A stretch of DNA of 64,000 bases from Erythrophleum ivorense (Eukaryota; Streptophyta; Magnoliopsida; Fabales; Fabaceae): positions 60,627,088 through 60,691,087 of the forward strand of contig JAIUCV010000003.1 of NCBI GenBank assembly GCA_026724425.1, in the 5' to 3' direction. This document shows positions 46,915 to 60,037 of the stretch, in pieces. The stretch's first letter is position 1. Each line of letters begins with the position of its first letter. Below the pieces are notes generated by a model that saw only the letters and a list, made by a program, of their open reading frames with translations, searched no databases and had not been told where the DNA came from. The position numbers were made by a program, and so were the translations under genes.

Positions 46915-48880
46915 AACTTCAATTCCGCTTTATCAGTTCACTCATTCCTATTTTCTACTGTCTTTCTAATCTCAGACCAATTAGCAAGTTCGAGTGATCA
47001 TGCCTAATCAGATATGTAGGAGCAAAAGAGGGCTTTTGCATACTGTACGAAAGGGAGAGGTATGCATTGCAACACATGTATTCAAGTCAGTTAGATTTTA
47101 TATCTAATTTGGACAGTAAGGAGTTATTGCAATAGGACTAATAAGTTCAAATATTACATGCCATTTTTTATAGATTGGGGGGTAGTGCAACTGGAGGCAA
47201 AGATTGATATGTACGTGTAATTTTCACAAACTTTTATCATATGTTAACCAAACAAACAATATTTTAGATGTTCGACAGCAATTTTCAGTCCTATCAAGCA
47301 AAAATATATCAATATTCTGATCAAAAGGTAAAACTATAATAAACTCGGTGCTGATGACTTATGCTGCTTTAACTACTTCACCTGTACAAAATATGCAAAT
47401 GTCCAATTTATAATACACTTATATCACTGATTTACCTTTTCCAAAACAGCAAAACTGGGTTTTGGTTCTTATTTCACACTACAAGAGGGTTCAAGGAAAC
47501 TTACCCTTTTGAACATCTGAAGGCTTTTGGTTCGGGCCTTTTGATTTTGTCATCAGCCAAACAGACGGGATACGCCAAGTCAACCGCGTTTTGCTTTGGC
47601 CTTCAACCCTTTCACTTTCCTAATTAAGCTGGCAAGTATACAAAGAAAACCCTCTCTCAATTATATCCAAGCATCCAATGCTCAATACAACCATTTGAAA
47701 AATACCAAACATATTCTGAAGAAAAGTTACAGATCTATGAAATTACTTAGTGATGTGGAAACGAATCTTGACGGATCTCCGTCCCCTGTGGTATATGCTT
47801 GAATTACAGATGGAATGGAAGCGGATCTTTATCTACAGTAGAAGGCACCACAAATACCAAAGAGGAAGAATGAATTTCTCTGTATTTTGTGTTTGGGGAA
47901 TTCTCTCTGAAGGAGAGTTTTCAGCTTTTTTAATATGAGAGAAAGAGAAGGAATAATTGATTGTGCGTCGATTCTGTCCCATCAGTTTTCCACTTTTCTC
48001 TCAAAGAATAATTTTCTTCAATATTTCAAAATTCAAAATTCAAATAATAATTTCATAATTAATAATTAATTAACTAATAACTTAATTAATTAATTAAATT
48101 TTCTTTTAAGTTGGGTCAAGGCATGAGTCAGCCCATCAATGATGGGTTCAGCTTCTCTTCCATTGAAGTCTTCTCCCGTCCATCCTGTCTCGAAGGACAA
48201 AGTCTCCTTGCATTTTTTTTTATTTAAAAAGAAAAAAAAATAACCCAACTACAAAGACTGCACAACTGGACAGTGAAAGAAGACGAAAGAGAAGCCATTC
48301 ACATCAATGATGGCCCATTTTCCAACATATTCAAAAAGAGAAGGATCAGTCATGCAAAGTTTGATTTTATTAAAACTCATGACATAAGATACAAAGCAAA
48401 ATTAGGTTCCAGGGCTGTGGTTCTCGAAACAATACAAAGGAAGACAGTATTTATGAATAATCAAAAGAAAGCTATATCTCTTTCACCCAAAAAAAGCAAA
48501 AACAAAACAAAAAATAATGTCTCCGATTGTCAAAATGAGTGTGAAAGAAATTAATGGTTGGGGTAAGACTCGAGGAAATACTGAATCGAGGGGGTAGTTT
48601 CAACTTTCATGAAGTGAAAGTGGAGGGAAGATGATGATTAGAAAATGAACGCTTGTGGAAAATTGAAGAGACTAGGATAGTGCATGAAGTTTCTGTGAAC
48701 ATTTGTGCAAATATTTTATGTGTTTTCATCAGACAGGCTAGCTATATCAAAATACAAATTTTGTATCCTATACGAAAGGGATGAGATGAAATTGGGTGGA
48801 GATAGCAACCTTAATTAATGTCTTCCTGAAAATAAAACACCATCTTAAGGGAACGGAATTATACTATTGTGCAATGTGTA
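46915..48880. repeat. Duplicated segment, copy 1
   Basis: Matches 62345-63620 over its length: agttcactcattcctattt, aggagcaaaagag-gcttttgcatac, ccattttttatagattgg, then the shared core (ctacaagagggttcaagg, aaccgcgttttg, cctaattaagc-ggcaagtat) and, near 48310-48840, a tail also found at 50850-51430 and 61200-61520. Short open frames here share IK-AS-QRKP-LNY with other copies but no start or product is supported. Confidence 0.75.
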
Positions 48881-49019
48881 ATTTAATTTGTAGCGTCAGT
48901 TACTGTTTATCTCATGTAGTTTTGTCCAAAACTAGGTTGCCTCCAGTAATTTAAATTGTGGCACTTAAAATTTTTGTAGTTTGTTTTGTTACCATTTAGT
49001 TATCCTATAATTTTTATCT
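48881..49019. other. Short unassigned stretch
   Basis: AT-rich joining sequence. Confidence 0.4.
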
Positions 49020-50215
49020 AAAATTTAATAGAAAGTAGTTCTGAACAAGTCACCTAAAACCAGTTTGCGTCACTGTGATTTCAAAATTGTCATTCAAATC
49101 CTCATTTGATATTACATATATAGATAAGTTATGTTCTAAGTATTAGTTAATATTTTCATAGATATACTCATTATTTACTTTTTATCTTTTATTTTGAATT
49201 ATTTAATAATTTTAGGAGGTTAAATGACAAATTTTAAGCTGTAGAAGAGTTAAGACAATATGGGGGGTTGAAGAATAAAATCATAGAAGGATTTGGATGA
49301 TAATTTTAAAATAACAGGGGGACAATTTGAAATTAGGTAGCTTTTACATGATCATTTCTGTTAAAGGCAAAAATGAACTGTTGGTCTCTGATTTTATCTT
49401 AGTTTTTTCTTTTAATCTTTTAATTTTATTTAGTTTCAATTTGACCCCTTATTATTTTTATCCTTTAATTTTATTTGGTTTCAATTTAGTCCTTTAATTT
49501 TATTACAAGTTTTACATTCGTTTCTTAATTTTATTTTACTCAAAGTTGGTTTCTTAACTTGTAAAAACTATTCAAATATTTCCTTTTCTTTAACATTATC
49601 AAATTAAAATACTTAATAGAAAAAATTTGTATTACTTCTTAATGACTTAACTCTAATGACCTCTTGTTAACTTAAATTTATTCGTTATAATACTCTTTTT
49701 ATCAATTTAATCATTTTTTATTAAACACTTAATAGTGTAAGATAGAAGGAAATATTTGAGTGGTTTTTTGTACGTTAAGAGATTAAATTAGAATAAAATG
49801 AAATTAAAAGCCAAAATGTAACTTAAAATAAAGTTAACGGATTATATTGAAACAAAATAAAAGTAAAGGATGAAAATAAAATTTGAGCTAAAGTGAAGGA
49901 ACCAAATTAACACAAAATAAAGTTAAGAGACGAAGTTTCATAAAATTAAGAGATCAAAATTGTATTTTAGCCTTCCATTAAATTTTGGATGGAAATTACT
50001 ATAGGGCTAAGTGTCAACAGAACAAACTACAAAAAAGTAAGTGTCATACCTCAAATTACAAGGAGACAAACTAATTTTGGACCAAACCACGGTTAAGTTA
50101 CAATTACCCTAGTTTCTAATATACAATGATGATCCAACAAAAATTAGTCGATCTGTAGCATTTTGATATATCCTAATTTGGTTACCCTGACAAAACTGAA
50201 AAATATGCATTGTGA
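49020..50215. repeat. Duplicated segment paired with 51780-52365
   Basis: 49020-49365 and 49983-50215 match 51780-52140 and 52141-52365 in order (aatttaggaggtt, ggggttgaa, atgataattttaaaataa, tggatgg/agatg, ccctgacaaaactgaaa). The extra 607 bases in this copy are the MITE at 49366. Confidence 0.8.
49366..49972. mobile_element. Mutator-like MITE with long terminal inverted repeats
   Basis: The ends GGCAAAAATGAAC... and ...CAAAATTGTATTTTAGCC are inverted repeats extending well inside (ttggtctctgattttat vs its complement at 49955). Flanking 10-base repeats TTCTGTTAAA (49356-49365) and TTCCATTAAA (49973-49982) agree at 8 of 10, fitting a 9-11-base Mutator duplication. The duplicate copy at 51780-52365 lacks the insert. 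No transposase, so non-autonomous. Confidence 0.75.
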
Positions 50216-51067
50216 ATGGAGAGGCTAAGAGACGAAGTCGAAGACGTCAAAACCAAAAGAAAGAAAACGCGGTTTGGCTTCTTGTCTCACTCTTCAGGAG
50301 GGTTCGAGGAAACTCATACCTTTTATCATTCTCATGGCATTTGGTTCCCCTTTACTTTTCTCATCAGCCAAACAGAAGCATTATGCATGTCAAGTTAACC
50401 GCGTTTTCTTTTGGCTTTCAAGCTCATATTCCTCCTTCTTGTTGTCCTATTAAGCCTGCAAGTGTGCGAAGAAAACCAGCTCTCAATTATTTCCAAGACA
50501 TATATTGAAAATGAAAATGCAAATGAGAAGCAGCATTAATCAAGCAAAGTTCGATTTGATAAGAACCCTTAAAATGAGACGCAAAATCAGTATTTATGAA
50601 TAATTAAAAGAAAAGCAATCTCACGTTTTCAAAATGCGTGAAATGCTGCTTTTAGAGAGAGAGAGAGAGAGAGAGAGAAACTAATGCATGGTTGGGGTGA
50701 TATGAGTAGATAATGAATGATTCTGGAAATTATTAAAGATAATGATAGGTAAGTGAAATTTCTGTGAACATTCCTGCAAATATTATGAGTTTTGACCTAG
50801 TGGCAGAATACAATTTTCACATGTGAAAGGGATCGATGGGGTAAATGGAGGTTGTTTCAACTTTCATGAAGTGAAAGTGGAGGGAAGATGATGAGTAGAA
50901 AATGGACGCATGTGAATAATTGAAGAGATTATGATAGTGAGTGAATTTTTTGTCAACATTCCTGCAAATGGTAGCTGTACTGTTTTCATTGGACCTAGCT
51001 AGCAAAGTCAAAAAAGAAAATTCAAAATACAAATATTAAAAGAAAAGTATGTCTCTTTCACCAAGAA

Positions 51068-51098
<31 letters not shown>

Positions 51099-51500
51099 GT
51101 ATGTCTAACATTTTTAAAATGAGTGTGAAAATATTATTTTTAGAGGGAGAGAGAAAGAAATTAATGGTTGGGATGAGACTCGAGAGAATACTAACTGAAA
51201 TAGGTAGTTTCAACTTTTATGAAGTGAAGGTGGAGGGAAGATGATGTGCAGAAAATGAATGCTTGTGGAAAATTAAAGACCATGATAGTGACTGCAGTTT
51301 TTGTGAACATTCCTACAAATGTTATATATATTTTCTTTAGACCTAGCTAGCTAGCTAGACAAAATACATATTTTATATCCTATTTAAAATGGAAGGATGA
51401 AATTGGGTGTAGGTATATAGCAACCTTAATAAAAGTTTTCATAAAAATAAAAAATAATCTTGTGGGAAAGGAATTTTGGTTTGGTTTAAAATCATTTGCA
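50216..51500. repeat. Duplicated segment, copy 2
   Basis: The core (aggagggttcgagg, catttggttcccc, aaccgcgttttc, cctattaagcctgcaagt) at 50295-50500 is closest to 60900-61150. The tail is itself repeated: gaagtgaaagtggagggaag at 50866 and a close copy at 51220. A (GA)n tract is at 50654-50678. Confidence 0.7.
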
Positions 51501-51779
51501 GCCTCTAAATTTTATTTCTTCTTATATTTCTCATATGCAGCCTCTAAATTATATATCACAATAAACATGACAACTCTTCTCCTAAGTTTTTACTCTTTTA
51601 TTTTAATCAATTTTTCCTTCTCATGTTATAATATTATCATTAGGTTTATATATATATATATATATTCAATAAGTTTATTAATACAGAGCTTTTTCCTTCA
51701 ATTACGTATATATATATATATATATATATTTTCGATTCAGAAAAAAAACCCCCACCCTGGGACTTAGCTAGTTATAAAA
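51501..51779. other. Microsatellite-rich spacer
   Basis: Two (TA)n tracts (about 51649-51664 and 51708-51729). The open frame across it is low-complexity. Confidence 0.6.
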
Positions 51780-52365
51780 AATTTAACAGAATTAATCATG
51801 AGAAAGTCACTTAAAATCAATTTGCTTCCTTATAATTTAAAAATTATCATTCAAATTCTCATGTATTATTATATATATATATATGTATGTATGTATATGT
51901 CGTATTATGTTTTAAGTATTATTTAATATTTTCATACATACTCTAATTTTGCTTTTTATTTTTTATCTTGAATTATTTTATAATTTTAGGAGGTTGAATA
52001 TGTCAGATTTTAAGTAATAAAAGAGTTGAATGAAAATATAAGGGGTTGAAGTATAAAATTACATAAGGATTTGAATGATAATTTTAAAATAATGGGGGAC
52101 AAATTGATATTTGAAAAGTTTTACATGACTAATTTTGTTAAATTTTAGATGAAAAATATCATGGGACTAAGTGATAACGGAACAATTAAACCACAAAGGA
52201 TTAAATAACACACTTACAAACTACAGGATTACCTAATTTGTAATATACAATGATATATGACCAAACAGAAAATTGATCGATCCGTACCACATTGATCACA
52301 ATGGATTATTATACCCCAATTTGGAAACCCTGACAAAACTGAAAGATATTCATTGTGAACAACTT
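51780..52365. repeat. Duplicated segment without the MITE (empty site)
   Basis: Second copy of 49020-50215; at the position of the MITE it reads straight through (tttgttaaattttagatg). Confidence 0.8.
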
Positions 52366-53554
52366 TTTAACTATTTCCGTTGTCAAAGCATAATCATAAC
52401 TACAAATAGCCAATGCCAATGACCAATCTTTTTATAACAGTAAATTATTCAGTGAATACGACGATAGTAGCAATTTAGAAATGATATCATCCCAGTAATA
52501 ATCATGATTTTTTATCGTAAAAAAGATGGTGGTGGTCGTACCGATGTTGATAAGGGAGGTGGTGGACAGTGGGCGATCGATGATGGCGGCTGTAATACTG
52601 CAAAAGATCATTACAATATATAATACTGAGAAAATGAAGAGATAAAAAAAATTGAGAAAAACTGAAATCCTGAGAGCTCAAGAGTACTGCCATTGGAGAT
52701 TTCTGTGCCAGATCTGACCATTGGGAATCCTCAGCTAATCAAATGCTGCACTGATCGCCTATTTTCTTTACTGAAAAGAGAAATCCTCAGATATCAATGG
52801 GCTGCTATTGGAGATGAGATGGAGAGAGAGAGAGAGAGTGTGTGTTTCGGCCGAAAAGAATAAAGAGGGTAGATAAGCCGAAAAAAATATTATGGAAAAG
52901 TACCCAATAAAAAAAAGGACTGAGTGGGGTTTCTTTCTTAATTAATATTTTAGCCAACTTTCATAACTTTTTGGGCTGACCATTGAGCATTAGGCTTGGT
53001 GGTTTCTGCAGTTGCAAGAAGTGATATTATTCTTTTCTCCATTGCCTTTGATGCCATGCAGAATTTGCATACTATCTTGCAGTATGCCATGGAGGGCAAA
53101 TTCAAATAACTTGGAGTAACACATACAACGCAATTTGGTTTTTTTATTTTCTCTCCTTGCAGTTGATTACCCAAATAAATTTTTTTTATAAGTTATCATT
53201 AATATCTTTTTATCAATTTATTGTTAATTTCATTTATAGTAAATTAATAAAATGATATTATTGATATACAATTTTATTTATAAATAATTAAATTAAGAAA
53301 TATTTATTTGTAAGAGATTAAATTAATAAAACAATTTTTTGAAGGATTAAATTAAAAAAGATTTTAATATGAGAGACAAAAAATAAAAAAATAACAAAAG
53401 TATTGGGCTTCGTAGTGACCATGCGGAATTTTGGACTTAGGTTGGGCCCATATCATTAGCGGATCTTCCATCTACGTTATCTTATGAGTTCACCTGTCAT
53501 TTGGGGCCATTTTTGTTATTTTTGCACTCGAATCAAAGATAGTGTGGAGATAAA
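52366..53554. other. Intergenic, no gene recognised
   Basis: Contains (GA)n at about 52822-52842 and a GGGCCCAT motif near 53445 typical of plant promoters, but no supported gene. The minus-strand frame 52950-53174 and the plus-strand run at 52990-53100 were not recognised. Confidence 0.45.
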
Positions 53555-53874
53555 GGGCCTGTTTGATTCAGTTCTGTAAAACAATTTTTTTGTTTTCAAG
53601 AACAAAAAAACAAAAAACCCTGTTTGATAATGTGTTTTTAATGGAGTGTTTTGTAAAACAAAAAAACAAAATTTTGTTTTCAAAAACAAAAAACTCAGAA
53701 CACTTTTTAAGTGTTCTGTAATTTTTGTTCCACAGAATCAGGTAAAAAATAAAAAACAAGTACTTTTCAAAATAATGATTCAAACAGATTTTTTAATTTT
53801 TTTGTTCTCAAAAACTTGTTCTTAAAAACACCTGTTTTGAAAACATTAAAACAAAAACAATTTCAAACAGGTCC
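53555..53874. mobile_element. hAT-like MITE
   Basis: 320 bases with ends GGGCCTGTTTGATTC and ...TTTCAAACAGGTCC in inverted order. The interior is rich in long aaaacaaaaa / tttttgtttt tracts that also pair. No clear target duplication was found (AAAG occurs on both sides), so the superfamily is inferred from the ends only. Confidence 0.65.
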
Positions 53875-54825
53875 AAAGTTTTTTTGTTTTTTGAGAGGGG
53901 GAGGGGGGAACTGAAGAGGTAAAGCTATCTACGAAACCCACTTATTTATGTCGGAACTGATTATTAAATTAGTATACAGTTGCGGCCAATTTGAGCAGCA
54001 ACTGAGAATAATGACTAAAAACAGTAAGATAATAGAGAGCACCCACCTTCTTTTCAATTCTCTCTTTTCTTCTCACGCACAATTACCCCAACTTTATTGC
54101 ATCCGAGTCATAGATTCAATGTTTTATTGGTAGATAGCTTACAAGAAAAATTACCCTTTAATGTTTAATGTTCAAGTTGAAGGACAGAGATTCGTAGATA
54201 GCTTAGATAACACGACGCATCCAACGTGACCCTTTATGCTTGAATTCTTTGCCTTCTTTACAGAAAATCTTCCAATTTTTTTGTAGCCAGAAACTGAGAT
54301 TTGTTGAAATCTTATGATCAGGAAAATTAATTGGGAAAATTAAGTTTAAAAATTAAAATTAATTTGAGAATCAAAATTATTACCACTTACTCTTAAGGTT
54401 TAAAAAAGTTACTATTATATTTTTAAAAATTTATTATCAAAATTACTTAAATTATAACTTTTTTAAAATTTAGTAATAATTTTTTTTAAATTTTAATAAT
54501 AAATCTCTTAAAATTTGATAGTAATTTTAGTTCTCGGAGGTAATTTCAATTTTTAAAATCTTTTATTGTAAATTTTGCAAAACCTAGATCATTGAATATA
54601 ATTTTTTCTAAATTAATTCCTCGACCTGGGAATTACCACAGAAAAACATGAAACTTAGAATCAACATAAAATTTCTTGTCAAGAATGAACAAATACGTTG
54701 GATCCAAAACTTTTAATATTGTAATTATGTAAAACATTTTTAAATAAAGTGATTTTTGAAAAATAAATTTGATTGAGCCAAAATTATAATTGTTAGAAAA
54801 TATTGTTTTTGGACCAAAGATGTTT
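53875..54825. other. Intergenic, no gene recognised
   Basis: AT-rich, no supported feature; the 61-codon frame at 53948 was not recognised. Confidence 0.5.
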
Positions 54826-56117
54826 TGTTGAGTTAACTCTTGTCATGGGCTAAAATGTGTCTTTTCTAATAATAATAATAATAAAATTTGGTTCTATAAG
54901 AAAATTTTTTAAAGGAATTTATTTAAGGAAAGTTCTTAAGGATTTACAAATAGAAATTTTTTAAATGGATTAATCATTGGGTCAAGGTTTTAATAAGGAA
55001 AGATTTTCATTGATTCTAATATGAAATGTTTTTAATATTAATATGCATTTATACTATTTAAATTATATTGATATGATCCTTGATCTTTTTATGAGTTATT
55101 ATTGATTAGGGAATGAAAAAGGAAAGTCTGAGAAGCTAAGTAACTAAAAGAGTTGTTTGAAAGAAGTAGAGACAGAAATGTATAAAGATAGATATTTAAG
55201 TCCGTGAGCTTCCAGAATGTGTGCATTTGATGGAGTCAAAGATTTTCATATTAAAGGCTACTTAATATGGAAGGAAGTCATTCATATGTCAAAGATTGAT
55301 TTAAAGCATTCAAGACAAAGATTCTTGGACATTGGAGTAGATCTGTACATTTAATGAAGGAAGCTACTATCTAACTATCAATATTGCACTATTTAAAAAA
55401 GACCATATATTTGAAGATGGAATTGACATGGAGAAAAGAGAAGAAAACATTGAACATTGATCATTTTAAAGTTTGTGTAACTTGCTTTTTATATCGTAGT
55501 GTGCTTAAATCATCTTATACCTCTATTCAAAGTTTCTATATGCCTTATGAGAAAAATCTAGTAAGAGAAAGGTTGTAAAACTAGAAGGTTGAACCAATGA
55601 GATTATTGTGTACTTAGAGTTTTAGAAAGTTTGGGTAAAACCTAGTGGTGTGGAAAAAAATCTAATGGAGTAAAAAGAAAAAAAGGTGATAAAAGTTATG
55701 TGCTAATCATATAAGGTTACTTTAAGAATAGGTAGTAAAATCTAAGAAGCTAGGCTTGTCTTTAAGGTTGTGTTGTACTTTGATGATTGCTTATGTTTAA
55801 TAGAAATCCTTTGATTTGTGCTTGAGGACTAGACATAAGACATTTTTATCTAAACTAAGACAAATCGATTATCTACCTTCTCTCTTCCTACTCTCTTTAC
55901 TTTTCCATTTGAAGGAAATAGATTCTTTCATAAAGGGCAATCTAATTTTAAAATCCAATTAAACTCTCCTTCTTGGATTACTTTTAGACTAGAAAAATAT
56001 TTTAAACTTATCTCTTGATACTAATAAATCTTGTGCAAGATCAAAGCAAGCTCTTTCATTGTTGCACTAGTTTAAATCAGTAGTCATGTATTCCTTGTCT
56101 ATAATAATGCTTCAACA
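54826..56117 (+). mobile_element. Copia/Sirevirus-type LTR, probable
   Basis: Begins TGTTGAGTTAAC and ends GCTTCAACA, so the ends are inverted (TGTTGA/TCAACA). Inside, phrases such as gaggactagacataagac and ggtgtggaaaaaa resemble the 3' part of Sirevirus-like LTRs. No flanking target duplication was found and its internal region was not identified. Confidence 0.45.
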
Positions 56118-57056
56118 AGAGATATATAACCTTATGTTACAACCTAAAATTCAATAATTAGGTTTGATATGCACACTAAAAATATGGTTTATGTGACCTA
56201 GCACTATAACATAAGCTTAAAAACTCTACTTGGTATGTATACTAAAAATTACTTTGTGAACCTTGAAGGCAATATAAATTATAATAGAAAATTAGTAATG
56301 CTCTTATAAATGAGTATTCGTTCAAAATTATTGTTGATTTTTGACATAATCAATTACATATTACTTTATATCCTTTACATTATTGTAAAGGGCTAAACTT
56401 AAGCATGCTTCAATAGCTCTTCAGATGCCTTTTATAAGCCCATTAATATATTTAGCTTGACCTAGCATAGCCTCATAAGTTATTTCTTTTAGGGAATTCT
56501 TAAGTTTGTTTAGATCTTCCTTAGATGAAGGCACATAGGACTCTTCCTCCACATCGTCCTCATAATCATGAGATGACTTGCTTGCCTCCCAATGACAATT
56601 CCATGAAGTAAACTTTTCGGAAGAGTGAGATAAATAAGCTATGGATGGAGAACTCATTGTAAAAGTAGTAGGAGTGATTTAATTGCCCTAGCTTAATATT
56701 TATTGAACCTCATTTAAGGGCTAGTTATCTTAGGTTTATACCCAAGTTTGAGAAGGTCAATAACTATTTATAGGCTATAGACAAAATTTAGAAGTCATCA
56801 CACAAGGAAAAGTGGACAATAAATGTCTTATTAGACAAGTGTGTACAAGAAAACAATAGGCTCTTTTGGAAGGTGTTGAAATCTTACATGAAGTTCATTT
56901 AGTTTCTAGCTCCAAGAAGTGAGGCCTTAGAGGCATATAAGGAATGACTACCCTAAAAGAAAGGCCTAACTAGAGAAGAAAAGATATACTTTCATATCTA
57001 GTATGCTTTGAATCTCATTTGGTTCAAACTTGTCATAAGTAAGAATTCTTACTAGT
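56118..57056. other. Region between LTR and copia pol, mostly unrecognised
   Basis: It may include eroded gag/protease sequence of one of the copia elements; I could not confirm any domain. It includes the minus-strand frame at 56421. Confidence 0.35.
56421..56657 (-). CDS. Hypothetical 78-residue acidic protein fragment
   Basis: An open frame from ATG to stop, with a plausible acidic middle (HDYEDDVEEESYVP) and little low-complexity sequence. Codon use looks more protein-like than its neighbourhood. No family is recognised. It lies on the opposite strand to the copia remnants and could be the start of an element or gene inserted in reverse, or a chance frame. Confidence 0.25.
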   Translation of the reverse strand: MSSPSIAYLSHSSEKFTSWNCHWEASKSSHDYEDDVEEESYVPSSKEDLNKLKNSLKEITYEAMLGQAKYINGLIKGI

Positions 57057-57840
57057 TTGTGGCATATGAGATTGGGACATATCTTTATTGAGAGAATCAA
57101 AGGCGTTAGTAAAGGATGGGATTCTTCAATCTTTAAACCTTATTAACTTTGATTTATGTATAGACTGTATCAAAGGATAAGTAGATCAGCATACTACTTA
57201 AATGAACTCAAAGAATTTTTAAATTATTAGAGATTATACACACTAATATCTTTTATCTTAATTTATGTTCTAATGCTAAAAAAATATTTCATTCCATTTC
57301 TTAGTGATTTCTCATGCTACATGTACATATACCTACCTTATAACTAAAGTGAGGTACCTGATGCCTTTAAGGTGTATAAAGTAAAAGTAAAAAAAAAAAT
57401 GGTAAGCATATTAATATAATGAGATCAGATAGAGAATATGAATATTTTGATAGGTATGCATAGGTGATTGACAAGTACTTGGTCCATTTGCTAATTCCTT
57501 TTGGGAGTATGGTATGATTTTATAGTATATCATACTTGACTCACCTAATATGAAAGGTTTGGCTATAAGAAAGAACTATACACTATTAGATATGGTGAGG
57601 AGCATGCTTAACAAGTCCAAGTCATTTGTTTCTCTATGGAAAGATGCATTCAAGATGGCAGTATACATATTTTGAATAGAGTTCCAACAATAGTTGTCTC
57701 TAAAACACCTATAAATTTTAGAAAGGTTGAAAACACAATTTGTATCATATACATGTATGCAGCTATCCTATAGAGGTTAAAGTATATAATCTACATGAGA
57801 AGAGGTTGGAACCAAGGACTATTGTAACTTATTTATGAGC
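57057..57840 (+). pseudogene. Copia integrase remnant
   Basis: The GAG-pre-integrase motif is seen as LWHMRLGHISIERIK-like text near 57060-57110 (VAYE... frame broken) and HILNRVPTIVVSKTPINF at 57665-57715. It would carry out strand transfer; stops and frameshifts prevent this. Confidence 0.65.
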
Positions 57841-58107
57841 TATGTAGAAAAATCCATGGGTCACAAGTTTTATTATCTTTCACATTCAATGAGATATATA
57901 GAATCTAAAAATGCCAAGTTTCTTAAAAATGACATAATTAGTATGAGTGATCAATCTCATGACATAGTCATTAAAGATGATCATATTAAGGGAATAACTT
58001 CTACTAGTTATAATGGAACACTTGTTTTACATGAAACTCATCCAGTTAGAGTAAATATAAAATATAATGAGATTCTAAAAATCTCAGCTGGCCATATTCA
58101 AAACTAG
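57835..58107 (+). pseudogene. Copia pol linker between integrase and RT
   Basis: An open stretch of 90 codons with GHKFYYLSHSMRYIESKNAKF, the conserved segment following copia integrase. Bounded by stops. Confidence 0.7.
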
Positions 58108-58259
58108 GAGTATCAACATCTAATTAACCTTACCAATTCTTGATAAGGCACCTTATTATAAATTAGAGGTACCTCAAAATAGTGGTAAAGCAACCTTAAC
58201 CTTCATAATAGGTTGGATTAAAAAAGATTGACAAAGATTAGGAAATTGGCAATTCTTAG

Positions 58260-59200
58260 TTACTAGATAGTATACCTTATGGAATTTGATTGTGACATAA
58301 ATATTAAGAATGATCCCATAATGTTATCATAGACAATGAGTGGCGTAAATTCCAAGTTGTGACATGATGTCATAAAAGATGAGATGAAATTTATGACAAA
58401 CAATAATGTATGGGACCTTTAGTGGAGTCAGGACAATTAGTTGTAAATAGGTCTATAAGATTAAAAAGGTTCATTAGGTAATATAGAGCACTATAAGGCA
58501 ACATTGGTAGCTAAGTGTTTCACACAAAATAAGGAATTATGAAGAGAAATTTTCTCTTGAGTAGATAAAAGATTCCTTTTGTATTATCATAGCTCTGGTT
58601 GTCCATTTTGACTTGGAATGATAGTAGATGAATGTGAAAAATGACCTTTTTCAATATATGAAATAACTTGAAAAGTTCAATGAATGCTAAGGAGAATTTA
58701 GTATGTGAGGTTAAGAAGTCCATTTTTGGACTCAAGCAAGTCTCACAATAGTGGTATTTGAAGTCTTATGATATGATTGCATTTTTCAATTTCTTTGAAA
58801 ATATCATGAATTAGTGTATATGTCACGAGTTTAGTAAGAGTGAAGTCATCTAGTTGCTTGCATATGTCGATGACATATTGCTTGTATTTAATAACCTAGG
58901 GCTACTACATGAGGTAAAATAGTTCTTGTTCAAGAACTATGACATGAAAGATATGAGTAGGGTATTTTATATTATAGATATAAGGATTCAAATAGAGATA
59001 AATCTCAAGATGTCTTAGGATTATCATTGAAAACCTATATTAATTAAGCATTTAAACATTTTTGTATAAAAGATTGTTCACCAAATGTGATGCCCATTGT
59101 GAAAATGAACAAATTTAGTTTCTTTCTATATCCTAGAAATGATATTAAAAGAGAAGAGGTAGAAAATGTTCCTTCCATTTTAACAGTTATAAGCTTAATT
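58260..59200 (+). pseudogene. Copia reverse transcriptase remnant
   Basis: The catalytic box survives as YVDDILL (58863-58883), flanked by LGLLHEVK and KNYDMKDM blocks. The preceding fingers and palm are recognisable but frameshifted (around 58380-58760). Confidence 0.7.
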
Positions 59201-59229
59201 TATGTCTAGATCTACATAAGAGTGGACAT

Positions 59230-59780
59230 AGCTTTTGATGAAAGAATGTTAGATAGATGCCATAGCCATTTAGGCTTGGATAATTAAATTAAAAATAAAG
59301 TATCTTTAATGTTCAAAGAATTTCATGCTTACATATATGAGAACTAACAATTTAAAAGATGTTGGTTATATGGATTTAGACTTAGTAGGATGTGTTGATA
59401 CCAAAGGATCAACATCATGATACATCTTCATACTTGCTGAATATGTTATATCATATATAAGTGCAAGAGTTCTAAGAAATCTTTTATTGATACTTCCACC
59501 ATGAAAGGCTAAATTTATATCTTGTTTTAAGGCAAGTTTACAGGATAATTTGATTGAAGAGTTATATCGCTAGACTTCAAATTGTGGATTCATTTTAAGC
59601 TCATTAAGGAGTACTATGAACACATAATGATTACGGGTCGTAAAACATATGAGGAACAAATATCAGTTAACTAATAGCATGCATTTAGAAGAGTTCAAAA
59701 ATCATGTCTCATATGTGACTTAGACCACATTGAGTTACAATTGGTCTAGTCTAGGTTTGTTAGGTGATGAAATTTGAATT
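59230..59780 (+). pseudogene. Copia RNase H remnant
   Basis: DTKGSTS (59398) and a block equivalent to the K-H-x-x-x-K region and HVEH-type end (about 59660-59740) are recognisable. Badly eroded. Confidence 0.5.
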
Positions 59781-60021
59781 AAGGATTGTTATCTTTGTTT
59801 TGATGTATATGTTCTTGTGGGAGATTAACAAATGTTTAAAATAGAACCCAAATAAATATTTGAGGTTTATTCATAAAGTTAAAATACCCTATAAAGTTGA
59901 AACACATGTTATAAGTGATATATCAAAGATAATACTTATTTATGAAGGGACTTATTGCTATGATCTAGTAATATGTGTTTAATTTGTCCATGGACATGTA
60001 ATGTGGCAAATAACATCTGGG

Positions 60022-60037
60022 TCAAGTGGGAGATTAA
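60022..60037 (+). promoter_or_regulatory. Copia polypurine tract
   Basis: CAAGTGGGAGAT just before TGTTGG of the LTR, the usual AAGTGGGAGA plus-strand priming site. Confidence 0.65.

Noticed and set aside
52950..53174. 74-codon minus-strand frame
   Set aside because: No family recognised, and no promoter or splice support.
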